This document shows positions 34,129 to 42,366 of a DNA stretch of 59,168 bases, piece by piece (positions within the stretch are counted from its first letter, which is position 1; each line of letters starts with the position of its first letter). The DNA is from an uncultured Bacteroidales bacterium. Lineage in GTDB: Bacteria; Bacteroidota; Bacteroidia; Bacteroidales; Bacteroidaceae. The stretch is taken from positions 1 through 59,168 of the forward strand of contig CADCIO010000027.1 in the NCBI GenBank assembly GCA_902801475.1, in the 5' to 3' direction. The notes below the pieces were generated by a model. That model saw only the letters and a program-made list of their open reading frames with translations. It was not told the DNA's origin and searched no databases. A program made the position numbers and the translations under genes.

Positions 34129-36507
34129 ATGAAAAAGAGACTTACACTTCTCATTTCAATTCTATCAGCCACATGCTTAGCACAAGCACAGAAGGTGGAA
34201 TTCTACACCCCCAACACTGTCCGCATTATTAAAGAAAATGGACAGAGCGTTGAGAAGAAATCGCTCGTGGTGATTGCCTCGCCTGAAAACGTGAAGGTGA
34301 GTAAGACCCAGCAGGGTGATGCAACGATTTACAAATCTTCAGCACTTACCGTTACTGTGAAGGGAGGAAAAGTTGCCTTTGCCGACAACAAGGGCAACCT
34401 CCTCACCTCCGAAGGCGATTGTACCTTCACCCCCATCACGAAGGGTCCTGACACGGATGCTTTCCGTGTGAAGCAGACCTTCTCTGTCGAGGCCGACGAA
34501 GGTATCTATGGCGTGGGCATGTTGCAGAATGGCAAGATGAGTCTGCGCGGTGAGAATCGTCGTATGGAGCAGAGCAACCTTGAAGACTTTGCCCATTTCT
34601 ATCAGACCATCAAGGGTTATGGCATCTATTGGGACAATTATTCACCCACCCGTCTGGTCACTCCTGCTGAAGGTCAGGCAGGCAACATCGAGTTGGAGTC
34701 GGAGGTCGGCAAACTTGTCGATTACTACTTCATCTATGGTGGCGATGCTGATGGCGTGATTGCTGAGATGCGTCACCTTTCAGGCTCTGTGCCCATGTTC
34801 CCATTGTGGACTTATGGTTTCCACCAGTGTCGTGAGCGCTATAAGTCACAGGCTGAGCTCTTGGAGGTGGTGCACAAGTATCGTGACCTGAAGGTGCCTT
34901 TCGATGGCATCATTCAGGACTGGCAGTACTGGGGCAGCAACTACAACTGGAATGCCATGGAGTTCCTGAACCCAGAGTTCGACCGTGCACAGGATATGAT
35001 TAATGAAGTACACAAGCAGAATGCACACATGAGCATCTCCATCTGGGCTTCCTTCGGTCCTGAGACCAAAGCTTTCAAAGAAATGAAGCCTAAGGGTTTG
35101 ATGCTTGACTTCGACACCTGGCCTCAGAGCGGTCTGCCACAATGGCCACCACGTCGTGACTACCCAAGCGGTGTGCGTTGCTACGATGTCTATAGCAAGG
35201 AAGCTCGTGACATCTACTGGAAGAACCTCTCGCGTCTGCACAAGATGGGCATTGATGCTTGGTGGATGGACTCTACCGACCCCGACCAGATGGATTTGAC
35301 CGAGGAGCAGCGTGACCAGCCCACAGCCATGGGTTCTTATCGTAGTGTGCGCAACGCCTTCCCATTGATGACGGTAGGTGGTGTGTATGATAGTCAGCGT
35401 GCCGTTGATGACAGCAAGCGTGTCTTCATCCTTACCCGTTCTTATTTTGCAGGTCAGCAGCGCTATGGTGCCAACACCTGGAGTGGTGATATCGGTTCTT
35501 CTTGGGACAGTTTCCGCAAGCAGGTGCCGCTTTGCCTCAACTACACCCTGACTGCCAATCCTAATGTGAATGCCGACATCGGTGGTTTCTTTGCTGGTTC
35601 TTACAGCACACAGGGTCACAACTCTGCCACACGCAATCCACAGTATCAGGAGCTCTATGTACGTTGGATGCAGTTTGGTGCCTTCACCCCTATGATGCGT
35701 AGTCATGGTGCTGACATCTATCGTGAACTCTACTATTTCGGCAAGCAGGGTGAACCAGTTTATGACGCTTTGTTGGATGCAGTGAAACTCCGTTACCGTT
35801 TCCTTCCTTACATCTACAGCCAGTCTTGGCAGGTAACCAAGAACAACGACTCCTTCATGCGTGCCCTCTTCATGGACTTCAAGGCTGACAAGCAGACTTG
35901 GAACAACAACCGTCAGTACATGTTTGGTCACAATGTGCTCGTTTGTCCAGTCGTGGATCCACTCTACACACAGGAGAAAATTGTCAAGACTGACCCTATG
36001 TCAGGTTGGGACAGACAGAATCTCCAGCGTGAGACCTACGCCAAGGTGGACTGGTCGGCACCCAAGACTTTCAGTGTCTATCTGCCAGCAGGTGCACAGT
36101 GGTACGACTATTGGACCAATACCCGTATTGATGGTGGTCAGACCCTCACAGCCGCTGCGCCATTGAGTCACTCGCCTCTCTACATCAAGGCAGGTTCTAT
36201 CCTTCCATTAGGTCCTGATGTGCAGTATGCCAACGAAAATAAGTATGACAACATCGACCTCGTGGTATATCCAGGTGCCAATGCCTCCTTCACGCTCTAC
36301 GAAGACGAAGGTGACAACTACAACTACGAGAAAGGACAGTACAGCACCATCCAGCTCACCTGGAACGACCGTAGCAAGACCCTCACCATTGGTCAGCGCC
36401 AAGGCAGCTTCCCTGGTATGATTGCCACTCGCACCTTCAACGTGAAAGTCATCGGTGGTACAACAAAGACTGTCACTTACACAGGTAAAAGTGTCAGCGT
36501 AAAATAG
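34129..36507 (+). CDS. Glycoside hydrolase family 31 (alpha-xylosidase/alpha-glucosidase)
   Basis: This 792-residue secreted enzyme (signal MKKRLTLLISILSATCLAQA) has an N-terminal galactose-mutarotase-like domain and a GH31 barrel. YGFHQCRERYKSQAELLEV and FDGIIQDWQYWG are typical. The nucleophile is probably the Asp of DAWWMDSTDPD (about 380-390) and the acid/base Asp that of NTWSGDIGSSWDSF (about 448-461). GSILPLGPDVQY and a C-terminal DUF5110-like beta domain follow. It removes terminal alpha-xylose or alpha-glucose. The adjacent regulator and GH-A-like enzyme suggest one glycan locus, though no SusC/SusD pair is present. Confidence 0.9.
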   Translation: MKKRLTLLISILSATCLAQAQKVEFYTPNTVRIIKENGQSVEKKSLVVIASPENVKVSKTQQGDATIYKSSALTVTVKGGKVAFADNKGNLLTSEGDCTFTPITKGPDTDAFRVKQTFSVEADEGIYGVGMLQNGKMSLRGENRRMEQSNLEDFAHFYQTIKGYGIYWDNYSPTRLVTPAEGQAGNIELESEVGKLVDYYFIYGGDADGVIAEMRHLSGSVPMFPLWTYGFHQCRERYKSQAELLEVVHKYRDLKVPFDGIIQDWQYWGSNYNWNAMEFLNPEFDRAQDMINEVHKQNAHMSISIWASFGPETKAFKEMKPKGLMLDFDTWPQSGLPQWPPRRDYPSGVRCYDVYSKEARDIYWKNLSRLHKMGIDAWWMDSTDPDQMDLTEEQRDQPTAMGSYRSVRNAFPLMTVGGVYDSQRAVDDSKRVFILTRSYFAGQQRYGANTWSGDIGSSWDSFRKQVPLCLNYTLTANPNVNADIGGFFAGSYSTQGHNSATRNPQYQELYVRWMQFGAFTPMMRSHGADIYRELYYFGKQGEPVYDALLDAVKLRYRFLPYIYSQSWQVTKNNDSFMRALFMDFKADKQTWNNNRQYMFGHNVLVCPVVDPLYTQEKIVKTDPMSGWDRQNLQRETYAKVDWSAPKTFSVYLPAGAQWYDYWTNTRIDGGQTLTAAAPLSHSPLYIKAGSILPLGPDVQYANENKYDNIDLVVYPGANASFTLYEDEGDNYNYEKGQYSTIQLTWNDRSKTLTIGQRQGSFPGMIATRTFNVKVIGGTTKTVTYTGKSVSVK

Positions 36508-36528
36508 AAAAAACGCTCACCATCTCAC

Positions 36529-36567
36529 AAAAGCGGCGGCACACCTGATGTGTCTCCGCTTTTTTTC
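36529..36567 (+). terminator. GH31 intrinsic terminator
   Basis: AAAAGCGG and CCGCTTTT arms with inner ACAC/GTGT pairing are followed by a T run. It abuts the BASS promoter box at 36569. Confidence 0.75.
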
Positions 36568-36568
36568 G

Positions 36569-36576
36569 TACCTTTG
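36569..36576 (+). promoter_or_regulatory. BASS transporter -7 box
   Basis: TACCTTTG, 30 bp before the start at 36607. It lies inside the longer open frame from 36550 and excludes that start. Confidence 0.7.
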
Positions 36577-36606
36577 CACGCAGTTGGTAATAGATTATAT
36601 ATAATA

Positions 36607-37593
36607 ATGTATCAAGTTCTCAAAACAATCAGTGACCTGCTGAGTGGTAAGGCAAGCATCTTTGTCATCCTTACTGCTGTGGTCACGTTCTTCTTCCCCG
36701 TACTCTTTGAGTGGGTGAAGGGTGACACTCAAACAATCATTTTGGGCATCATCATGTTGACGATGGGACTGACACTCACGCCTGATGATTTCCGTCTCTT
36801 GGCCAAACGTCCACTGGACATCCTCATCGGCGCAGCAGCCCAGTTCACCATCATGCCTTTGGTGGCATTCAGCCTTTCATGGCTGTTCAGTCAGGTACCA
36901 GCTTTTGCACCTTATAGCACAGCCATGGCGATAGGTATCATTCTGGTAGGTTGTTGTCCAGGTGGTGTGTCAAGCAACATCATGTCCTTCCTTTGTAAGG
37001 GTGACGTGGCTTATTCGGTAGGCATGACATGTGCCTCCACTTTGTTGGCTCCCGTATTGACTCCTTTGCTGGTGCTTTGGCTCGCAGGAGAACGTGTGGA
37101 TGTGGATGCGTGGGGCATGTTTAAGCAAATTCTCATCGTGACCATCATCCCCATTGCCATCGGTTTTTTCCTCAATGTGTGGTTGGGGCATAAGGAAGTG
37201 TTCAAGAAGATACAGGGCTGCATGCCTGGACTCTCTGTCACCAGCCTCGCTTGCATCGTGGGTGGTGTCATCACTGCTGTGCATGACCCATTGGTGGAGA
37301 ATGGCATTATTCTCTTCCTGCTCACCTTCTGCATGGTGTTCTGCCACAACACCATTGGTTATTTCCTGGGTTATTCCGTGGGCAAGATGTGCCAATTCTC
37401 CGTCGCGAAGAAACGTACTCTCTCCATCGAGGTGGGTATGCAGAACGCAGGACTTGGCACCAACCTCGCCATGACCTTCTTTGTGGCATCCAATCCGATG
37501 GCTGTAGTGCCTTGCGCCATCTCTTGTGCTTGGCATAGCATCAGTGGAACAATTTTGGCAAACATCTTTGCAAGTAGAGATAAAAAGAAATAA
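36607..37593 (+). CDS. Bile acid:sodium symporter (BASS) family transporter
   Basis: This 328-residue membrane protein has nine to ten helices. MLTMGLTLTPDDFRLL (about 50-65), VGCCPGGVSSNIMSFLCKGDV and the later EVGMQNAGLGTNLA (a sodium-site motif) define the BASS family. It carries bile acids or, more often in bacteria, pantoate-like or other organic anions with sodium. The substrate cannot be told. It lies 3 bp before the SpmAB fusion, so the two are co-transcribed. Confidence 0.88.
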   Translation: MYQVLKTISDLLSGKASIFVILTAVVTFFFPVLFEWVKGDTQTIILGIIMLTMGLTLTPDDFRLLAKRPLDILIGAAAQFTIMPLVAFSLSWLFSQVPAFAPYSTAMAIGIILVGCCPGGVSSNIMSFLCKGDVAYSVGMTCASTLLAPVLTPLLVLWLAGERVDVDAWGMFKQILIVTIIPIAIGFFLNVWLGHKEVFKKIQGCMPGLSVTSLACIVGGVITAVHDPLVENGIILFLLTFCMVFCHNTIGYFLGYSVGKMCQFSVAKKRTLSIEVGMQNAGLGTNLAMTFFVASNPMAVVPCAISCAWHSISGTILANIFASRDKKK

Positions 37594-37596
37594 ATT

Positions 37597-38883
37597 ATGG
37601 TATTAAACTATATCTGGATTGCATTCTTCGTGTTGGCTGCCGTATGCGCCATCATTCAGTGTTTCATCGGCAATACGGGCGTGTTTGCCGACATCGTGGG
37701 TTCCACTTTCGACAATGCCAAGACCGCTTTCGAAATCTCCATCGGACTGACAGGTGTCCTCTCCCTCTGGATGGGCATCATGAAAATTGGTGAGAAAGGT
37801 GGTGCAGTCAATGCACTTTCACGTGTGCTCAGTCCTCTTTTCACACGTCTCTTCCCAGGCATTCCCAAAGGACATCCAGCCACAGGACACATCTTCATGA
37901 ACATTGCTGCCAACATGCTCGGATTGGACAACGCAGCCACACCCCTTGGACTCAAGGCGATGGAGAGCATGCAAGAGCTGAACAAGGAGAAAAACGAAGC
38001 CTTGGGCAAGAAGCATGGGTGGTCTGCAGAGAAGGTGGCGAAACTCAATGAGACGGCCTCCAATCCAATGATCATGTTCCTTGTGCTCAACACATCAGGA
38101 CTTACCATCATTCCGGTTTCCATCATGGTCTATCGTGCCCAACTGGGTGCTGCACAACCTACCGATGTGTTCGTGCCCATCCTCCTTGCCACCTTCGCAG
38201 CCACGCTGATGGGCATCATCATTGTGAGCATTTACCAGCGCATCAACCTCTTCCGACCCGTGCTGATTGGCATCCTTGGTGGCATGTGCTTATTGGTGGC
38301 AGCCATGATTTGGGGGTTCTCGCAAATGGAGAAAGAGACGATGGACATGGTCAGCACCTTGGTGGCAAACATCATCCTCTTTGGTATCATGCTCGCTTTC
38401 GTCATTGCAGGTATGGTAAAGAAAGTGAATGTCTATGAGGCCTTCATCGAAGGTGCCAAAGACGGCTTCACCACTGCTGTTCGTGTCATTCCTTATCTCG
38501 TGGCCATCCTCGTAGCCATAGGCGTGTTCCGAGCCAGTGGTGGCATGGACATCCTGATTGGGGGCATCAACTGGCTCGTGGAATTGTGTGGAGGCAATAC
38601 GGACTTCGTGGCAGCCCTGCCCACAGCCCTGATGAAACCGCTCTCAGGTTCTGGTGCACGTGGCATGATGGTGGATACCATGACCACTTATGGCGCCGAC
38701 TCCTTTGCAGGTCGTCTGGCCTGCATCTTCCAAGGTTCCACTGACACGACCTTCTACATCCTTGCCGTCTATTTCGGCTCTGTAGGCATTCGCCACACAC
38801 GGCACGCCGTCACTTGTGGACTCTTGGCCGACTTGGCTGGCATTCTTGCCGCCATCGCCATTGCCTACTTCTTCTTCGCATAG
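37597..38883 (+). CDS. Nucleoside recognition domain protein (SpmA-SpmB fusion)
   Basis: This 428-residue membrane protein has two Gate (nucleoside recognition) domains. The first half resembles SpmA (GLTGVLSLWMGIMKIGEKGG, HIFMNIAANMLGLDNAATPLGL). The second resembles SpmB (EGAKDGFTTAVRVIPYLVAILVAIGVFRASGG, KPLSGSGARGMM, GSTDTTFYILAVYFGSVGI). In sporulating Firmicutes these are two proteins of spore maturation. Here, in a non-sporulating lineage, they are fused and coupled to a BASS transporter. The function in Bacteroidetes is unknown. Confidence 0.88.
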   Translation: MVLNYIWIAFFVLAAVCAIIQCFIGNTGVFADIVGSTFDNAKTAFEISIGLTGVLSLWMGIMKIGEKGGAVNALSRVLSPLFTRLFPGIPKGHPATGHIFMNIAANMLGLDNAATPLGLKAMESMQELNKEKNEALGKKHGWSAEKVAKLNETASNPMIMFLVLNTSGLTIIPVSIMVYRAQLGAAQPTDVFVPILLATFAATLMGIIIVSIYQRINLFRPVLIGILGGMCLLVAAMIWGFSQMEKETMDMVSTLVANIILFGIMLAFVIAGMVKKVNVYEAFIEGAKDGFTTAVRVIPYLVAILVAIGVFRASGGMDILIGGINWLVELCGGNTDFVAALPTALMKPLSGSGARGMMVDTMTTYGADSFAGRLACIFQGSTDTTFYILAVYFGSVGIRHTRHAVTCGLLADLAGILAAIAIAYFFFA

Positions 38884-38906
38884 AGAGAAAGCACATAGCA
38901 ATAAAA

Positions 38907-38933
38907 AAGGAGGATGCTCAAAACATCCTCCTT
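38907..38933. terminator. Bidirectional terminator overlapping the sufS 3' end
   Basis: AAGGAGGATG and CATCCTCCTT form a 10-bp stem with the 7-nt loop CTCAAAA, flanked by A and T runs. It ends the SpmAB unit (+). The sufS stop (38918-38920) lies inside the loop. Confidence 0.88.
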
Positions 38934-40135
38934 ATTCTTTCTATACCCTCCACAAGGGCATCTACTTCAGCTTTCGTGTTGTAGAGTCCGAACGACGCTC
39001 GCACCGTTCCTTCTATGCCCAACCGCCTCATCAGCGGTTCAGCACAATGGTGTCCAGTCCGTACAGCAATGCCTAACCTATCAAGCAGCGTGCCCATGTC
39101 TAAGTGATGGATGTCACCCACTTGGAAACTGATGACCGCATCCCGTTCCTTCGCATCACCAAAAATGTGCATGCCCTCAATCTGTTGCATCCGCTCCAGG
39201 GCGTAGCGCGTCAATTCCTGTTCATGTGCTTCGATGTTTTCCATGCCCAAGCCACTCACATAGTCCAATGCCGTTGCCAATGCATGGGTGGCCACATAAT
39301 CTGGTGTTCCCGCCTCAAACTTATAAGGCAGTTCGTTATAAGTGGTCTTTTCAAAACTGACATTCTTAATCATCTCACCCCCTCCTTGATAAGGTGGCAG
39401 CTTTTCCAGCCATTCTTCCTTGCCATAGAGCACACCCACCCCCGTAGGGCCATAGACCTTATGTCCTGAGAACGCAAAGAAGTCGCAATCGAGGTCTTGC
39501 ACATCCACTTTCATGTGGGGTACAGACTGTGCACCATCTATCAGCACAGGGATGTTCCTCTCGTGCGCCCTTCTCACCACCTCCTTCACGGGGTTCACAG
39601 TACCCAACACATTGCTCACCTGCGTGCAGCACACGATGCGTGTACGTTCATGGAGGAGTCCTTCCAATGCCTCCAACTGCAACTCTCCCTCATCCGTTAT
39701 TGGGATGACGCGCAATTGTGCTCCCTTTCGTTCACACATCATCTGCCAAGGCACAATGTTCGAGTGGTGTTCCATCGCACTCACCACGACCTCATCACCC
39801 TCTTTCACCATCGCCTCACCAAACGAGAAGGCGAGCAGGTTGATGCTCTCTGTCGTACCTCGTGTGAAGAGAATCTCGCTCGTGCTCCGTGCGTTGATGA
39901 AACGTCTCACCGTCTCACGGCTTGCCTCATGCAGGTCTGTCGCCTGTTGTGAAAGGAAATGCACCCCACGATGGACGTTCGCATTCACATTGTAATACTC
40001 GTCCACCATCGCCTCCACCACCTGTCGTGGCTTCTGCGTTGTCGCGCCATTGTCCAAATACACCAATGGCCGTCCATATATCTCTCGAGAAAGAATCGGG
40101 AAATCCTCCCTCACCCTATTCACGTCGTACATCAT
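38918..40135 (-). CDS. sufS: Cysteine desulfurase, SufS type
   Basis: This 405-residue PLP enzyme takes sulfur from cysteine for Fe-S cluster assembly. YLDNGATTQKP, the PLP-binding ISGHK-type segment FFAFSGHKVYGPTGVG (Lys at about 227) and the catalytic Cys in RTGHHCAEPLMRRLG (about 362) identify group II SufS. The usual sufBCD genes are not beside it. The gene upstream is an acyltransferase, 18 bp away. Confidence 0.93.
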   Translation of the reverse strand: MMYDVNRVREDFPILSREIYGRPLVYLDNGATTQKPRQVVEAMVDEYYNVNANVHRGVHFLSQQATDLHEASRETVRRFINARSTSEILFTRGTTESINLLAFSFGEAMVKEGDEVVVSAMEHHSNIVPWQMMCERKGAQLRVIPITDEGELQLEALEGLLHERTRIVCCTQVSNVLGTVNPVKEVVRRAHERNIPVLIDGAQSVPHMKVDVQDLDCDFFAFSGHKVYGPTGVGVLYGKEEWLEKLPPYQGGGEMIKNVSFEKTTYNELPYKFEAGTPDYVATHALATALDYVSGLGMENIEAHEQELTRYALERMQQIEGMHIFGDAKERDAVISFQVGDIHHLDMGTLLDRLGIAVRTGHHCAEPLMRRLGIEGTVRASFGLYNTKAEVDALVEGIERIRRMF

Positions 40136-40153
40136 CTGTCGATTGCTTTACCG

Positions 40154-41116
40154 TTAGTCATCATTCTCATCATCATCATCCATGGTGTCTTGGCCATAGT
40201 CTCTCATCCCCTTTCGCTTGAGCCATTCCTCCTTCGTGCGACTCCATCTCTTATGTGTCCAGAGCCACATCTCCGGGTGTTCCTTGATGTCGGCTTCGAG
40301 GAGTTCAAAGTAGCGGTCGGTCAAGGTGGTCTCAGGCACAGAAGCAGGGTGGTCTTCCATCGGGACAATCTCCAGATGGTAATAACCACGCTTAGGACGG
40401 CTCATGCGACCATACATCATGAAGGCATCCACCTTACGGGCAATATGTTCCGCACCAATGAACACAGCCGTTTCGTGATTGAGGAAAGGCACGAAATGGT
40501 GGATGCTCGACCACTTGGGTTGCTGGTCGCTGATGAAGCCAATGGTGTAGTTCTTACCCTCCTTACGCAACTGAAGGATGCGGCGGAAGGTCTCCCTCAT
40601 CTTGATGTTCACCCCACCATATTGTCCACGCAGATGGATAAAAAGTTCATCCATGACATCGCTGCTCAGCGGGTGGTAAATCTGCCCTGAGGTTCCCCAA
40701 GGCTGCATACTGTAATTGATGGAGGAAAGCCACTCCCAATTGCCGAAATGACTCAGGTAGAGGAAGTGGAGCGTCTGTCCTGCCTCATGACGTTTCTTGA
40801 TCTCGTCCAGTCCGCTGAAGGTCATACGGCGCATGGTCTCCTCCTTCGACATGGAGAGCATCTTGATGTCCTCAATAAAGTTGTCACAGAACTGGCGATA
40901 GAACTTCCGTTCGATGTCCTTCAGTTCTTGGACACTCTTCTCGGGGAAGGCTGTACGCAGATTCTCACGCACCACCTTCTTGCGGTAGAACTGCCTCACA
41001 ATCAGACTGCATAAGTCAGAAAAGGCATATAGTACGGGAAATGGCAGCAAACTGACGAGCCACAGAATTCCCTTGACGAGTTTGTATGTGAACATGCTTG
41101 TTTTGGGGTTTATCAT
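40154..41116 (-). CDS. Lipid A late acyltransferase (LpxL/HtrB family)
   Basis: This 320-residue protein has an N-terminal membrane helix (LVKGILWLVSLLPFPVLYAF) and the acyltransferase box LSHFGNWEW (HX4E, about 130-138). GFISDQQPKWSSIHHFVPFL and VPMEDHPASVPE are typical of the family. It transfers an acyl chain to lipid A at the inner membrane. The C-terminus is strongly acidic (DTMDDDDENDD). The start overlaps the GT9 stop (ATGA), so the two lipopolysaccharide genes are coupled. A second start at 41095 is possible. Confidence 0.88.
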   Translation of the reverse strand: MINPKTSMFTYKLVKGILWLVSLLPFPVLYAFSDLCSLIVRQFYRKKVVRENLRTAFPEKSVQELKDIERKFYRQFCDNFIEDIKMLSMSKEETMRRMTFSGLDEIKKRHEAGQTLHFLYLSHFGNWEWLSSINYSMQPWGTSGQIYHPLSSDVMDELFIHLRGQYGGVNIKMRETFRRILQLRKEGKNYTIGFISDQQPKWSSIHHFVPFLNHETAVFIGAEHIARKVDAFMMYGRMSRPKRGYYHLEIVPMEDHPASVPETTLTDRYFELLEADIKEHPEMWLWTHKRWSRTKEEWLKRKGMRDYGQDTMDDDDENDD

Positions 41117-42246
41117 TGCGTATCCTCTTGTCCTTTGTTCCTCGTTCCTGACTCCAATAAACGGATGGCCTTTTCCACGACCGTCTCAGGGGGTATGTTC
41201 ATGCAACGTAGGTCACCCCATTTGCATGGTTTCTTTCCATAGATGGAGCACGGACGACAGGGTAGGTCGGTTTGCAGTTCGTTCTCCGCCTTCTGACCAT
41301 AACCCGAAAAACCCGCCTTGGGGTGTGTGGCTCCCCAGATGGAGAGGGTTGGAATGCCAAAGATGGAGGCAATATGCATATTGGCGGAATCCATCGAAAT
41401 CATCAGGTCTAATTGCGACATCAGCAACATCTCATTCTTCAGTCCTCCCAGCTTGCCACAAACGCTTTGAATAGTTGAAAGTTGAGAGTTGAGAGTTGAC
41501 AGTTGAGAGTTGACAGTTGACAGTTGAGGGTTTTCCCATGTCTTGAGTATGTCACCCTCCTTCTTGCCAGCTCCAAAGAGGAGTACCTTGTATCCCTTAT
41601 CTGCCAACGCATTCACCACCTGCTGCATCTTGTCCAACGGATAAATCTTCTGGGCATGAGCGGCAAATGGCGCCACACCCACCCATTTCTCACCTTCCTG
41701 CTTTCTGCCGACCCCATTCCTTATCGGAAGGAAATCCTCATTCCGCAGGTCAATCTTGACGGGCTTGGTCAAGTCAATCGGGAAACCCAGCGCACGGAAC
41801 ACCTCTGCATAGCGTTCCGTCATCGGTTTCAAGGCAGCATGCGTCTGTCCCTCGCCAATCAGTTCCTTTTTCTCCTTGCGTCCCTTATCCACTGTAGCCA
41901 CCTTTGTGCCCGCCATGGCAAAGCAGGTACGGATATACTTCGAACGGAGCACATCGTGCAGATCAGCCACAGCATCAAAATTTCCTTTTTTCAGTCTATT
42001 GTAGATCTTCGTCAAGCCGATGATGCCATCCTGCTCAGCAAAGTCAATCCCCCTCACCAGCACATTGGCAGGCAACCACTCAAACATCGGCACAAACCGT
42101 GTTCGCGTCAACATCGTGATACGCAGCTCTGGATGCTGGGTCGCAAGGGCATACAACACAGGCACAGTCATCGCCGCATCGCCCATCGCACTAAAACGCA
42201 TGACGAGCAACCGCTTGATGGTCTTGTTATGTGGAAAACTGAACAT
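41113..42246 (-). CDS. Glycosyltransferase family 9 (heptosyltransferase-like)
   Basis: This 377-residue enzyme begins KRLLVMRFSAMGDAAMTVPV, the GT9 donor-domain start. It has GVAPFAAHAQKIYP (about 187-200) and the C-terminal SMDSANMHIASIFGIPTLSIWGATHP (about 277-302). It probably adds a sugar to the lipopolysaccharide core, and it overlaps an LpxL-type gene. Between the two domains, NPQLSTVNSQLSTLNSQ and following residues are encoded by eight 7-bp repeats. The last residues (RNKGQEDTQ) also come from a repeat. The -7 box ends only 5 bp before the ATG, so the mRNA may be leaderless, or Met16 (42201) is the start. Confidence 0.88.
   Translation of the reverse strand: MFSFPHNKTIKRLLVMRFSAMGDAAMTVPVLYALATQHPELRITMLTRTRFVPMFEWLPANVLVRGIDFAEQDGIIGLTKIYNRLKKGNFDAVADLHDVLRSKYIRTCFAMAGTKVATVDKGRKEKKELIGEGQTHAALKPMTERYAEVFRALGFPIDLTKPVKIDLRNEDFLPIRNGVGRKQEGEKWVGVAPFAAHAQKIYPLDKMQQVVNALADKGYKVLLFGAGKKEGDILKTWENPQLSTVNSQLSTLNSQLSTIQSVCGKLGGLKNEMLLMSQLDLMISMDSANMHIASIFGIPTLSIWGATHPKAGFSGYGQKAENELQTDLPCRPCSIYGKKPCKWGDLRCMNIPPETVVEKAIRLLESGTRNKGQEDTQ
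41474..41529. repeat. In-frame 7-bp repeat array in the GT9 gene
   Basis: Eight uninterrupted heptamers (GTTGAAA, GTTGAGA twice, GTTGACA, GTTGAGA, GTTGACA twice, GTTGAGG) lie in an interdomain loop of the glycosyltransferase. Confidence 0.9.
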
Positions 42247-42251
42247 GGCGA

Positions 42252-42350
42252 CAAAGGTACGACTAAATGAGAGAAGAACAAAATAAATCAGAACTTATTT
42301 GTTATTCCGAGCCACATCCCACCTTAGCCAGCACCAAAGTACGACTTTTT
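42252..42350 (-). repeat. 99-bp repeat, copy 1, carrying a consensus promoter
   Basis: Identical over all 99 bp to 58703-58801. On the minus strand it contains TTTG, 19 bp, then TACCTTTG (42259-42252), the ideal Bacteroidetes promoter, firing into the GT9 gene. The near-identical 12-13-mers CAAAGGTACGACT (42252-42264) and CAAAGTACGACT (42335-42346) mark its two ends. An imperfect inverted repeat, AACAAATAA against TTATTTTGTT, lies over the -33 region. Confidence 0.95.
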
Positions 42351-42366
42351 ATGAACATAAATAGGG

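Noticed and set aside
30505..36507. A classic polysaccharide utilisation locus
   Set aside because: No SusC/SusD pair is present between or beside the GH genes, so I call it only a glycan-related locus.
38918..40135. A SUF iron-sulfur operon
   Set aside because: sufB, sufC and sufD are not adjacent; the neighbours are lipopolysaccharide genes on one side and a terminator on the other.
42252..42350. The 99-bp repeat as a small RNA or riboswitch
   Set aside because: The promoter box is at its downstream edge, so almost all of the element lies upstream of the transcription start; a DNA-level role fits better.
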